Origin: Nitrospirales bacterium
GTDB taxonomy: Bacteria > Nitrospirota > Nitrospiria > Nitrospirales > UBA2166
Length of the DNA stretch: 6,280 nt
Direction of reading: 5' to 3'
NCBI GenBank assembly: GCA_029261375.1
Contig: JAJDBL010000395.1
Span: 1 to 6,280, forward strand
Made by a program: the position numbers and the translations under genes
Shown here: in pieces, positions 1-6,221 of the stretch
Layout: the number at the start of each line of letters is the position of its first letter
Position numbering within the stretch: the stretch's first letter is position 1
Notes under the pieces: generated by a model
What the model was told of the DNA's origin: nothing
What the model saw: only the letters and a program-made list of their open reading frames with translations
Database searches by the model: none

Positions 1-25
1 AGCCTCCCATTGAAAAATGGAGGCT
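1..25 (-). terminator. Candidate intrinsic terminator hairpin downstream of the TPR gene
   Basis: An inverted repeat pairs AGCCTCC (1-7) with GGAGGCT (19-25). Three more pairs (ATT 9-11 with AAT 16-18) lie beyond a bulged C at 8 and close a 4-nt loop at 12-15. It begins about 20 nt after the TAG stop of the TPR gene, the right place for the end of the minus-strand transcription unit. The U-tract needed for an intrinsic terminator would lie to the left of base 1 and cannot be seen. On the plus strand no T-run follows, so termination in that direction is unlikely. Confidence 0.5.
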
Positions 26-44
26 GGAGGGACTCCCTAAACGG

Positions 45-1787
45 CTACTGTGACTGCAGCCACTTAACGAGTTCTTGTTCCGTGACCTCGAGCAGGGCTG
101 CGGCATCCGCTAACACCTCGTGGTTGCCTGAGAGACCAATGAGACGAGCCATATTGGACAGCGTGAGTTGAACGCTATCACCATCTTGGAGTCCCTTGAA
201 ACCTTCGAGCGCCTTCAGATACCACTTGCGGGACTCCTCGTACTCTTCTTGTTCCATGGTCACCACGCCAAGTTGATGCGCCGTGACGGCCATTGCATGG
301 TGATCTTCTTGTTCGGTGAATAGTTTCAGCGCTTCTTGATATCGAGTTGAGGCTTGAGTGAGATCGCTCTGCGCCTGGGCGACTTTTCCTAGATGATGCC
401 ACGCGGCAGCTTGTGATTGCTGATCTTGTGCCTTCGCATACGCCTGCTTCGCTGCGTTAAAGTGACTTTCTGCGCCCTTATAATCATCTTCATCGAAGGC
501 CACTTCACCCCACTCCTGGTAAATGTCCCCTTGCTTGTCATCTTGCTTCAGCTCAACCGCAATCTCCAGGGCCTGCTTGTAGTGTCCGCCGGCATCACTC
601 CAGCGTTTTTCATGATGCGCAATGCGAGCAAGATTCACACGCGTACTCAGCTCTCCATCACGATCAACACATTCACGGTTAAGCTCTAATGCCTTTTCAA
701 ATTCCGCTTCTGCATCCTTCCACTCTTGCGCATACATTCCCAGGCGCCCGAGATCATCGTGCACGGACGCGCGTCCACGCATTTGGCCTTGTGGCGTCAT
801 CCCTTCAATCTGGTCATAGTGCTTCATAATCCTTTTGTACAGTTCTCGAGCACGCGGCATCTGAGGCGTCATGGCATATCGATCCGCTACGGCCTGCATG
901 ACGGCGATATAGCCAAGCCCCACGGGCCCATTGAGGACATCCTCATTGTAAGCCTCCAACTTCTTCAGCATATCTTCGGCCGCCTGTAACGCGGCCTCGT
1001 GTTCGCCCACCTCATCGAAAAACATCATCAAATACTTCGCTAACGGCAAGATATCTTCTTGAAGCTCACATGCGGTTTCAAGGGCCGCGTGCACATTCTC
1101 CAACTCTTGTTGACACACCATCAGTCCAAATTGTTGCTCGGTCTCGTTCTCCACCTCTGCGATCAATGGCTGATACGTGGACATCAAATTACGGATGTGT
1201 TCCATGTGGATTTTCTTCAGCGCCTGCCGATCCTCTGAACTCACATCGGATTCCCAACGGAGACCGAGAACAAATCCGAATGCGCGTTGCATACGAAGCA
1301 ACGGAGCACCCTCAACCACGGGCGTCACGACACCGACGGCTTCTGCCGCCGAAAGATATTCGTCCCACTTACTGGCATCAACACCCTGCATGGCAGGAAG
1401 CGTGGAGATGGCATCAACGTAGGGTTTCAACGCAGAACGGTTTATCGATGAACGAAACGGGGTGAGGCAGAGGAAAAACTTGCGCGCAGGAGAGTCGGAT
1501 TCGCCGTACAGCGTGTCGACGCTGGCCTGCAATACCGAAGCGGGTGCGTCATCGTCCGGCCGTTCATGCAGCAAACCCAACACTTCACCGGGGGTCTGAT
1601 CTTTGAGCGCGGGCAGCACGACTTGCATCGTCAATCGATGCCCCTTCATCACGTTGAGCAATTCGAGCAAGTCATCATGATTGCGATATCGCAAGACTCC
1701 ATGTTCTTCAAGAAGCTGGTGTGCAAATGCGAGGTGCTCCTGCGGGTGTTCGATGAAGGCGGACTCAGAGGTTGATTCAGAAGTCAT
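45..1787 (-). CDS. TPR protein resembling the C-terminal part of a STAND (NB-ARC-type) regulator, without the NTPase
   Basis: This 580-residue protein has no signal peptide or membrane segment, so it is probably cytoplasmic. Residues 340-540 hold five TPR units with an exact 40-residue period: the helix-A anchors are L346-G347, L386-A387, W426-G427, L466-G467 and L506-G507, each followed by an A-x-x-x-[YF] helix B. Weaker helical repeats fill 200-335. Residues 36-75 (LELLNVMKGH, then VVLPALKDQTP) and 85-175 (with FFLCLTPF at 104-111) resemble, from memory, the helical and winged-helix parts that follow the nucleotide-binding core in large STAND/NB-ARC TPR proteins of cyanobacteria and Chloroflexi. 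No P-loop (GxxxxGK[ST]) or Walker B is present, and rseP lies directly upstream, so the NTPase is not encoded next door. A weak GAGAG lies 10 nt before the ATG. It follows rseP by 18 bp and is probably co-transcribed. The likely role is protein binding or scaffolding; a specific function is not recognisable. Confidence 0.9.
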   Translation of the reverse strand: MTSESTSESAFIEHPQEHLAFAHQLLEEHGVLRYRNHDDLLELLNVMKGHRLTMQVVLPALKDQTPGEVLGLLHERPDDDAPASVLQASVDTLYGESDSPARKFFLCLTPFRSSINRSALKPYVDAISTLPAMQGVDASKWDEYLSAAEAVGVVTPVVEGAPLLRMQRAFGFVLGLRWESDVSSEDRQALKKIHMEHIRNLMSTYQPLIAEVENETEQQFGLMVCQQELENVHAALETACELQEDILPLAKYLMMFFDEVGEHEAALQAAEDMLKKLEAYNEDVLNGPVGLGYIAVMQAVADRYAMTPQMPRARELYKRIMKHYDQIEGMTPQGQMRGRASVHDDLGRLGMYAQEWKDAEAEFEKALELNRECVDRDGELSTRVNLARIAHHEKRWSDAGGHYKQALEIAVELKQDDKQGDIYQEWGEVAFDEDDYKGAESHFNAAKQAYAKAQDQQSQAAAWHHLGKVAQAQSDLTQASTRYQEALKLFTEQEDHHAMAVTAHQLGVVTMEQEEYEESRKWYLKALEGFKGLQDGDSVQLTLSNMARLIGLSGNHEVLADAAALLEVTEQELVKWLQSQ

Positions 1788-1804
1788 AATGAATGTTCTC
1801 TCAA

Positions 1805-1834
1805 ATTATAGAAGGCGCATAATATCGTTGTAGA
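1805..1834 (-). promoter_or_regulatory. Possible internal promoter for the TPR gene
   Basis: On the minus strand a perfect TATAAT (1805-1810) overlaps the rseP stop codon. It is preceded, after an 18-bp spacer, by TCTACA (1829-1834), which matches four of six bases of TTGACA. Transcription would start near 1798, about 11 nt before the TPR start codon. That short leader would exclude the weak GAGAG ribosome-binding site, which argues against it as the main promoter. The match could be chance, because the stop codon context supplies part of the A/T content. Confidence 0.28.
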
Positions 1835-2888
1835 AGGCAAACACCATGAGCGAGAGGAGAAGAAACAGACCGACATGTTGTGCAATTTCTCTTCCACGTT
1901 CTTCCATGGGTCGCCCTCTGACCGCTTCAATGGCAATAAACATAAGATGTCCCCCGTCCAGCACAGGCACGGGAAGGAGATTCACGATGCCAAGATTGAT
2001 ACTGATGATCGCGATGAATAATGCGAGGCTCATCGCGCCCTGGGACGCAGCTTGACCAGACATTTGCGCAATCAGGACCGGGCCTCCGATATTTTTCGAA
2101 GACAGCTCCTGGTTGATGATCTTCCACACTCCGATGACCATCAGCTCGGACCAACGCCACGTCGCGTAGCCGGCGTCGACAAACGCGTGCAAAGGCGTCG
2201 CACTCTCAATCGCGAGGTCACCAGGATCTTTCGTTATCCCAATCTGACCAATGATGATCGGATCACCCGACTGTGACTCAGCTTCAACACTCCGCGGCGT
2301 CACCGTGAGACTTACGCGATCTGGCCCACGTTCCACCTCAACCATGAGCGCGATGTCTGGATTCTTAATCACTACGTCAGTCATCTCAGACCACGTGTCG
2401 ATTCTGGCGCCGTCAATGGCGACAATTTTGTCTCCAGGCTCTAGTCCTCCCTTTTCCGCAGGAGAGTCCTCAACGACCGAATCCACCCTGGGCATCAGTG
2501 TGTCGAAATTGGGGACGTACAACGGGAGACCGGAGGCGAGAACGGCTGCAAAAACCAGGTATGCCAGCAGAAAATTTGCAATTGGGCCGGCGGACACGAT
2601 TGCGGTTCGCCGAGAGAGTGTCTGCCTCTCGAACGAACGATGGCGGTCTTCTTCGGGAACCTCATCGCCATCTTCTTCACCCAGCATTTTGACGTAGCCG
2701 CCAAGCGGGACGACACAGAGCATATACTCCGTCTCTTTGCCCTTCCAACTCCAGAGTTTTGGACCAAACCCAAGCGAGAATATCTCTACCTTGACATCGG
2801 CCCACCGCGCGACCAAAAAGTGGCCGAGCTCGTGAAAGAAAATCAACACACCAAGTACAAGGATAAAGACGGCAACGGTTTCAAGCAT
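1806..2888 (-). CDS. rseP: Site-2 intramembrane zinc metalloprotease RseP (peptidase M50B)
   Basis: This 360-residue inner-membrane protease cuts transmembrane anchors, classically the anti-sigma factor RseA in the sigma-E pathway, and also remnant signal peptides. The first membrane segment carries the zinc motif HELGH at 19-23, with E20 catalytic. SAGPIANFLLA (99-109) starts the second segment. One PDZ domain covers about 125-200 (PGDKIVAIDG at 151-160). The third zinc ligand is D311 in NLLPVPVLDGGH (303-314), and a last membrane helix spans about 338-356. E. coli RseP is about 450 residues with two PDZ domains, so this is the shorter single-PDZ form common outside the gammaproteobacteria. 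The ATG overlaps the dxr 3' end by 8 bp, and an AGAGGG Shine-Dalgarno sequence inside dxr lies about 8 nt upstream, so the two are probably translationally coupled. No rseA- or rpoE-like gene is in the window, so its substrate is unknown. Confidence 0.95.
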   Translation of the reverse strand: MLETVAVFILVLGVLIFFHELGHFLVARWADVKVEIFSLGFGPKLWSWKGKETEYMLCVVPLGGYVKMLGEEDGDEVPEEDRHRSFERQTLSRRTAIVSAGPIANFLLAYLVFAAVLASGLPLYVPNFDTLMPRVDSVVEDSPAEKGGLEPGDKIVAIDGARIDTWSEMTDVVIKNPDIALMVEVERGPDRVSLTVTPRSVEAESQSGDPIIIGQIGITKDPGDLAIESATPLHAFVDAGYATWRWSELMVIGVWKIINQELSSKNIGGPVLIAQMSGQAASQGAMSLALFIAIISINLGIVNLLPVPVLDGGHLMFIAIEAVRGRPMEERGREIAQHVGLFLLLSLMVFAFYNDIMRLL

Positions 2889-4074
2889 GTCCAGCCCTCT
2901 TCATCAGCACAGAATCGGAAGAAAATTTGGTGACCACGTGTGCCGCGTGCTCTCGCGCCCAACGATCTGCCGCTAAGGCGTCATCGAGCGTCTCCAATGG
3001 AACGATGGTATGTGCGTCCATGGTCTGCCCGATCACAGATTCGATATCGAGAAACCCGATCGAGTTGTCCAGAAACGCCTGAACGGCGACCTCATTCGCC
3101 GCATTTAGCACGGCAGGCATAGTTCCACCAGATTCAAGAGCCTTATACGCGAATGCCAAACATGGGAATCGCTCTGTATCCGGGGCCTCAAAGCTTAACG
3201 GACCTTCTTTGAGGAGATCGAGCGGAGGAAGCTCAAGCGGAATGTGCTCCGGGTAACTCAGCGCATACGCAATCGGAATCTGCATATCTGGGATTCCCAA
3301 CTGCGCAATGATCGACCCATCATTATATTCGACCATCGAATGGATAATGCTCTGCGGATGAATAATCACCTCGATCTTGGATGCGGGAATATCAAACAGC
3401 CAATGTGCCTCAATGATTTCCAACCCTTTGTTCATCAATGTGGCCGAATCAATGGTAATCTTCGCGCCCATCTCCCAATTGGGATGTTTCAATGCTTCGG
3501 CGCGCGTCTTACGCTGCATCTGTTCTCGGCTACATGTTCGAAAAGGCCCACCTGAACAGGTCAGAATGATTCGCCGAATATCCTCTTTCCGATGCCCTTC
3601 CATGGATTGAAACAACGCACTGTGTTCACTATCCACCGGAAAAATCGTGACTCCGTGTTTGTGCGCTTCCTGCTGCATCAGTCGTCCAGCCATTACCATC
3701 GGTTCTTTGTTGGCCAACGCGACATTCTTTCCAGCCCGAATGGCCGATAACGTCGGAACCAAACCCGCTGCCCCTACAATCGCAGAAATTACCAAGTCAG
3801 CCTCATCGAGCGTGGCAGCCTTAATCAAACCATCAACCCCAGAATAAATCGTCATGTCTCCAAGATCAGATCGTCCCTCTAACCGCTGCGCGGCTTGGGC
3901 ATCCACGATAGACGCAACCTTCGGATGAAAGGCGGAACACTGATCGGCTAATCTTTTATCGCTCTGAGCGGCAGTCAGCGCCAACACGGAGAACCGATCG
4001 GGATGGAGTGCTAGCACCTCTAATGCGGAGACCCCAATTGAACCCGTTGATCCGAGAATAACGATGTGTTTCAT
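2881..4074 (-). CDS. dxr: 1-deoxy-D-xylulose 5-phosphate reductoisomerase (MEP pathway)
   Basis: Dxr converts 1-deoxy-D-xylulose 5-phosphate to 2-C-methyl-D-erythritol 4-phosphate with NADPH and a divalent metal. This is the committed step of the cytoplasmic MEP route to IPP and DMAPP, and the target of fosmidomycin. The 397-residue length is normal. The NADPH-binding GSTGSIG is at 8-14. LANKE ends at 124 with K123. The metal ligands are D148 and E150 (VDSEHSA) and E219 (MNKGLE). Substrate-binding residues S174 (CSGGPFR), H197, W200, M202, S210, N215 and K216 are all present. The C-terminal helical domain includes MPAVLNAANEVAVQAFL (319-335). The residue after NKE is proline, where serine, threonine or alanine is usual. 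The start fits family N-termini (MKxIxILGSTGSIG), but no Shine-Dalgarno is visible: the bases before the ATG are C-rich and run into an inverted-repeat arm. It overlaps rseP by 8 bp downstream. Confidence 0.97.
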   Translation of the reverse strand: MKHIVILGSTGSIGVSALEVLALHPDRFSVLALTAAQSDKRLADQCSAFHPKVASIVDAQAAQRLEGRSDLGDMTIYSGVDGLIKAATLDEADLVISAIVGAAGLVPTLSAIRAGKNVALANKEPMVMAGRLMQQEAHKHGVTIFPVDSEHSALFQSMEGHRKEDIRRIILTCSGGPFRTCSREQMQRKTRAEALKHPNWEMGAKITIDSATLMNKGLEIIEAHWLFDIPASKIEVIIHPQSIIHSMVEYNDGSIIAQLGIPDMQIPIAYALSYPEHIPLELPPLDLLKEGPLSFEAPDTERFPCLAFAYKALESGGTMPAVLNAANEVAVQAFLDNSIGFLDIESVIGQTMDAHTIVPLETLDDALAADRWAREHAAHVVTKFSSDSVLMKRAGHA

Positions 4075-4082
4075 GAGGGGGA

Positions 4083-4221
4083 AGCGGTCAGCATTAAGCT
4101 AAAGAAATGACTCAGGATGAGGACAGGTTTTCAGCAATGAGCGTAGGAAACCAAGCATCGTATTCAGTCTATCATTTCATCCTAGCCGCGGCTGCTCACT
4201 GAAAACTGACCGCTGACAGCT
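4083..4221. repeat. Nested inverted-repeat element with 7-bp CTGA-type units between cdsA and dxr
   Basis: This element almost fills the 152-bp gap between cdsA and dxr. The outer arms AGCGGTCAG (4083-4091) and CTGACCGCT (4206-4214) are perfect 9-bp complements. Inside them TTTTCAG (4128-4134) pairs with CTGAAAA (4199-4205), GAGC (4139-4142) with GCTC (4194-4197), and TAGGA (4144-4148) with TCCTA (4180-4184). The right end is built of tandem heptamers CTGCTCA, CTGAAAA, CTGACCG and CTGACAG (4192-4219). A 10-bp self-complementary AGCCGCGGCT sits at 4184-4193. The pattern suggests a REP- or MITE-like intergenic repeat, or a structured RNA in the dxr leader. No coding potential is seen. Whether other copies exist cannot be known from this window. 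Confidence 0.55.
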
Positions 4222-4226
4222 CTTCT

Positions 4227-5054
4227 CTACACACAAAACTCTCGTGTCCCACCTTTGATGAGCATAACGTAGTAGAAAAGTACGGGTGCGGTAAAGATAA
4301 GGCTGTCGACACGGTCCAAGAGGCCCCCGTGTCCAGGGAGGAGACTTCCAGAATCCTTCACTCCCGCATGCCGTTTCAAGCGGGATTCAAACAAATCACC
4401 AGCTTGCCCGATGACACCCAATAGCAGCCCTATGATAAGGCAATCTTGGACCGTTAGCCAAGGCATGAACCACGCCTTGCATATGAGCGCGACCGCGACC
4501 GATCCCACGAGCCCGCCAATCGCTCCCTCAACTGTCTTTTTTGGACTCACTGTCGGCGCAAGCTTGCGTGTTCCATAGCGTGACCCGATGTAATATCCGC
4601 CCGTATCAGAGGCCCAGGTCACGAGAAATACAAAGAAGATCAACGCAACGCCGCACTCGAAGGCGCGGAGAAGCACGAGATGACTCAGCATCCATCCGAC
4701 ATATGCGACACCGAAGAGCACAAGCGCACATTCTTCGAGCGCGCCCCTGCGAACTTCATGGGGCGGAACCATCGACCCAATGCCTATGATCGCAACAATG
4801 CCAAGAAGCCCGATCGCAACGGGAAGCGCATACTCCAGATACGCACCGAAGACGATACCGATACTGCACAACGAGCCAACGGCCACGGTTGGAATTCGCC
4901 ATTCCTGACGTACATACATCCGGGAATACTCATACTGCGTCAGGAGAACACCGGCGATCACGAAAGCCAAGAACGCAGTTGGAGGGAGGTAGCCGACGAG
5001 AGCGACAAAGAGTGGGATAAAAACAACGGCGGTCCAAACCCGCCGACTATGCAT
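4227..5054 (-). CDS. cdsA: Phosphatidate cytidylyltransferase (CDP-diacylglycerol synthase)
   Basis: CdsA makes CDP-diacylglycerol and pyrophosphate from CTP and phosphatidic acid in the inner membrane. This is the entry to phosphatidylethanolamine, phosphatidylglycerol and cardiolipin synthesis. The 275 residues are largely hydrophobic, with roughly eight or nine membrane segments (for example about 7-23, 26-42, 55-72, 78-95, 109-130, 134-148, 176-192, 203-217 and 252-267). The family signature is intact at 224-250: S224, K227-R228, K233-D234, H242-G243-G244, D247-R248 and D250. The conserved SDTGGYYIG (149-157) and SPKKTVEG (170-177) motifs precede it. Length and layout are normal for the family. 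A weak AGG lies about 6-8 nt before the ATG. It follows uppS after 125 bp, the usual bacterial pairing, and precedes dxr across the repeat-filled spacer. Confidence 0.97.
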   Translation of the reverse strand: MHSRRVWTAVVFIPLFVALVGYLPPTAFLAFVIAGVLLTQYEYSRMYVRQEWRIPTVAVGSLCSIGIVFGAYLEYALPVAIGLLGIVAIIGIGSMVPPHEVRRGALEECALVLFGVAYVGWMLSHLVLLRAFECGVALIFFVFLVTWASDTGGYYIGSRYGTRKLAPTVSPKKTVEGAIGGLVGSVAVALICKAWFMPWLTVQDCLIIGLLLGVIGQAGDLFESRLKRHAGVKDSGSLLPGHGGLLDRVDSLIFTAPVLFYYVMLIKGGTREFCV

Positions 5055-5179
5055 GCAAACCTAAATGCGAACTGAACAGCACCATCATCGCCGAGTTGTC
5101 GTCAATGCGGAGTCGACACTCACACTGACGTGACGATTCTTATACTCGTGGAATAATCCAATTGAACTCATTGATAGAG

Positions 5180-5980
5180 TCATGCGCCGCTGGTACCCGT
5201 GAGGTCAGGCGCAGTTGTTCCTCCAAAACGCCGCTCACGGGTTTGATAGTCTAACAGCGCAACTAACAGCTCCCGACGCCGAAAATCCGGCCACAATGTC
5301 TTTGTGAGATGCAATTCCGCGTACGCGATCTGCCACAGCAGGAAATTGCTAATGCGTGCTTCACCACTGGTTCGAATGAGAAGATCGAGCTCCGGAAGCG
5401 CCGCAGTATATAGATGCTGTTCAACCAAGGCCTCATCGATATCGTGTATCGTGACCTTTCCGTCACGATAGTCTTCGATAATGCCCCGCAAGGCATCAAC
5501 GATCTCCCCTCTCCCACCGTAACTGACCGCGACCGTCAAAATCATGGTCTGGCAGTCTCGAGTCGCCGTCTCAACCTTCTGAATCCACTCCAGTACGGGT
5601 TTCGGGAGTAGCTCGGTTCGCCCGATGGTCATAAACCGAATGTCTTGCTCCAAGAGAAGGGAAAGTTCGGTCTGGAGATAACTCTCCATCAACTTCATCA
5701 GCAGCCCAATCTCTTCAGATGGGCGTTTCCAGTTTTCTTGAGAAAACGCGTACAGCGTGAGCGCCTGAATCCCGATTTCGCGACAGCCGGTCACCACCTC
5801 TCGGACTGATTTCATGCCCTCATAATGACCAGCAATGCGCGGCATAAAGCGGGCTTTCGCCCACCGTCCATTCCCGTCCATGATGACCGCCACATGTCTG
5901 GGAAGGCGGGCGCGGTCCACACGCGCATCCAGCTCTTCATTGGAACACTGCTCTATAGCGCTGAAATCGAAGGTTGGCAT
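5180..5980 (-). CDS. uppS: Undecaprenyl (di-trans,poly-cis) diphosphate synthase
   Basis: UppS is a cis-prenyltransferase that adds eight IPP units to farnesyl diphosphate, giving the C55 carrier lipid precursor for peptidoglycan and other surface polymers. It acts in the cytoplasm at the membrane face. In the 266 residues, every catalytic residue of the E. coli enzyme is found at an offset of nine: D35, N37 and R39 (MDGNGRW), R48, H52, N83, W84 and R86 (ENWKRP), R203, R209 and S211 (LIRTSGEARIS), and E222. RERRFGG (248-254) is the usual C-terminal motif, followed by a short 12-residue tail. The chosen ATG lies 18-20 nt from a predicted transcription start. An in-frame TAG at 6008-6010 excludes a longer form. 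No Shine-Dalgarno is visible, and a GTG at codon 21 (5918-5920) is the alternative start. As first gene of the cluster, it probably drives transcription of the genes downstream. Confidence 0.96.
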   Translation of the reverse strand: MPTFDFSAIEQCSNEELDARVDRARLPRHVAVIMDGNGRWAKARFMPRIAGHYEGMKSVREVVTGCREIGIQALTLYAFSQENWKRPSEEIGLLMKLMESYLQTELSLLLEQDIRFMTIGRTELLPKPVLEWIQKVETATRDCQTMILTVAVSYGGRGEIVDALRGIIEDYRDGKVTIHDIDEALVEQHLYTAALPELDLLIRTSGEARISNFLLWQIAYAELHLTKTLWPDFRRRELLVALLDYQTRERRFGGTTAPDLTGTSGA

Positions 5981-5983
5981 GAA

Positions 5984-6012
5984 GATAGAGTCCGATGTGC
6001 CCGGACTCTATC
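5984..6012. promoter_or_regulatory. Perfect 11-bp inverted repeat, operator-like, over the uppS promoter
   Basis: GATAGAGTCCG (5984-5994) and CGGACTCTATC (6002-6012) are exact inverted complements separated by 7 bp. The right arm contains the predicted minus-strand -10 box (6005-6010), and the left arm ends 3 nt before the uppS ATG. The dyad would therefore cover the -10 box and the transcription start, as expected of a repressor operator. No T-run follows on either strand, so it is not an ordinary intrinsic terminator. If transcription instead starts further upstream, the RNA hairpin would sit on the translation start. No binding protein is recognisable. Confidence 0.6.
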
Positions 6013-6033
6013 GGCTTGCCTGTGGAAAGTCAA
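6005..6033 (-). promoter_or_regulatory. Predicted sigma-70-type promoter for uppS and the downstream cluster
   Basis: On the minus strand TTGACT (6028-6033, five of six bases of the -35 consensus) is followed after exactly 17 bp by TAGAGT (6005-6010, four of six bases of the -10 consensus). Transcription would start near 5998-5999, giving an untranslated leader of 18-20 nt with no Shine-Dalgarno. The -10 box is inside the 11-bp inverted repeat. It is the best promoter candidate seen in the spacer between uppS and tRNA-His. Confidence 0.5.
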
Positions 6034-6096
6034 ACCACAAATCGCACAACGTTCGGGCGGCAAAATTCACCCCTAACTGCCGAAAATAAAGGGTTA

Positions 6097-6125
6097 TTGT
6101 GGTGCACAGACCCGTTTGGTAAGAT
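6097..6125 (+). promoter_or_regulatory. Possible promoter of tRNA-His
   Basis: TTGTGG (6097-6102, first three bases of the -35 consensus) and TAAGAT (6120-6125, four of six bases of the -10 consensus, including the key TA and final AT) are 17 bp apart. Transcription would start near 6132, about 12 nt before the tRNA. Position and spacing fit, but the hexamers are only moderate. Confidence 0.38.
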
Positions 6126-6143
6126 GGGCACTCTTCCTCAAAT

Positions 6144-6221
6144 GGTGGGTGTAGCTCAGTTGGTTAGAGCGCCTGATTGTGGTTCAGGAGGCCGCGGGTT
6201 CGACTCCCGTCACTCACCCCA
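6144..6221 (+). tRNA. tRNA-His (anticodon GTG)
   Basis: A complete cloverleaf can be read. The acceptor stem 6145-6151 pairs with 6211-6217, with one G-T wobble. The D arm is 6154-6157 with 6167-6170. The anticodon stem is CCTGA (6172-6176) with TCAGG (6184-6188), closing the loop TTGTGGT with anticodon GTG at 6179-6181. A 5-nt variable loop follows, then the T arm GCGGG (6194-6198) with CCCGT (6206-6210) around TTCGACT. The identity elements of histidine tRNA are both encoded: the extra G(-1) at 6144 faces discriminator C73 at 6218. The 3' CCA (6219-6221) is also encoded. It decodes CAC and CAU and diverges from uppS. Confidence 0.97.

Noticed and set aside
28..38. Small palindrome AGGGACTCCCT between the TPR stop and the edge hairpin.
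   Set aside because: As a hairpin it would leave a loop of one to three bases, too tight to be a convincing terminator compared with the stem at 1-25.
1070..1465. Plus-strand open frame of 131 codons opposite the TPR gene; similar long frames exist opposite rseP (2251-2697) and cdsA (4680-5075).
   Set aside because: These lie wholly antisense to well-supported genes, give low-complexity Arg/Ser/Pro/His-rich translations without recognisable motifs, and are shadows of codon bias.
5055..5179. Spacer between uppS and cdsA with a minus-strand TATAAG (5139-5144) and a short TCGTCA/TGACGA inverted repeat (5099-5104, 5131-5136).
   Set aside because: No acceptable -35 box lies 16-18 bp from the TATAAG, and the 6-bp arms are too short to stand out from chance; the gap is most simply untranslated spacer of the cluster.
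5173..5181. GATAGAGTC at the uppS 3' end repeats nine bases of the palindrome arm before uppS.
   Set aside because: A single 9-base half match in a window of this size is plausible by chance, and no inverted partner with the same layout is present.
5984..6012. Reading the 11-bp inverted repeat as an intrinsic terminator.
   Set aside because: No T-run follows on either strand, and the repeat lies immediately before a start codon and over a good promoter, so an operator role fits better.
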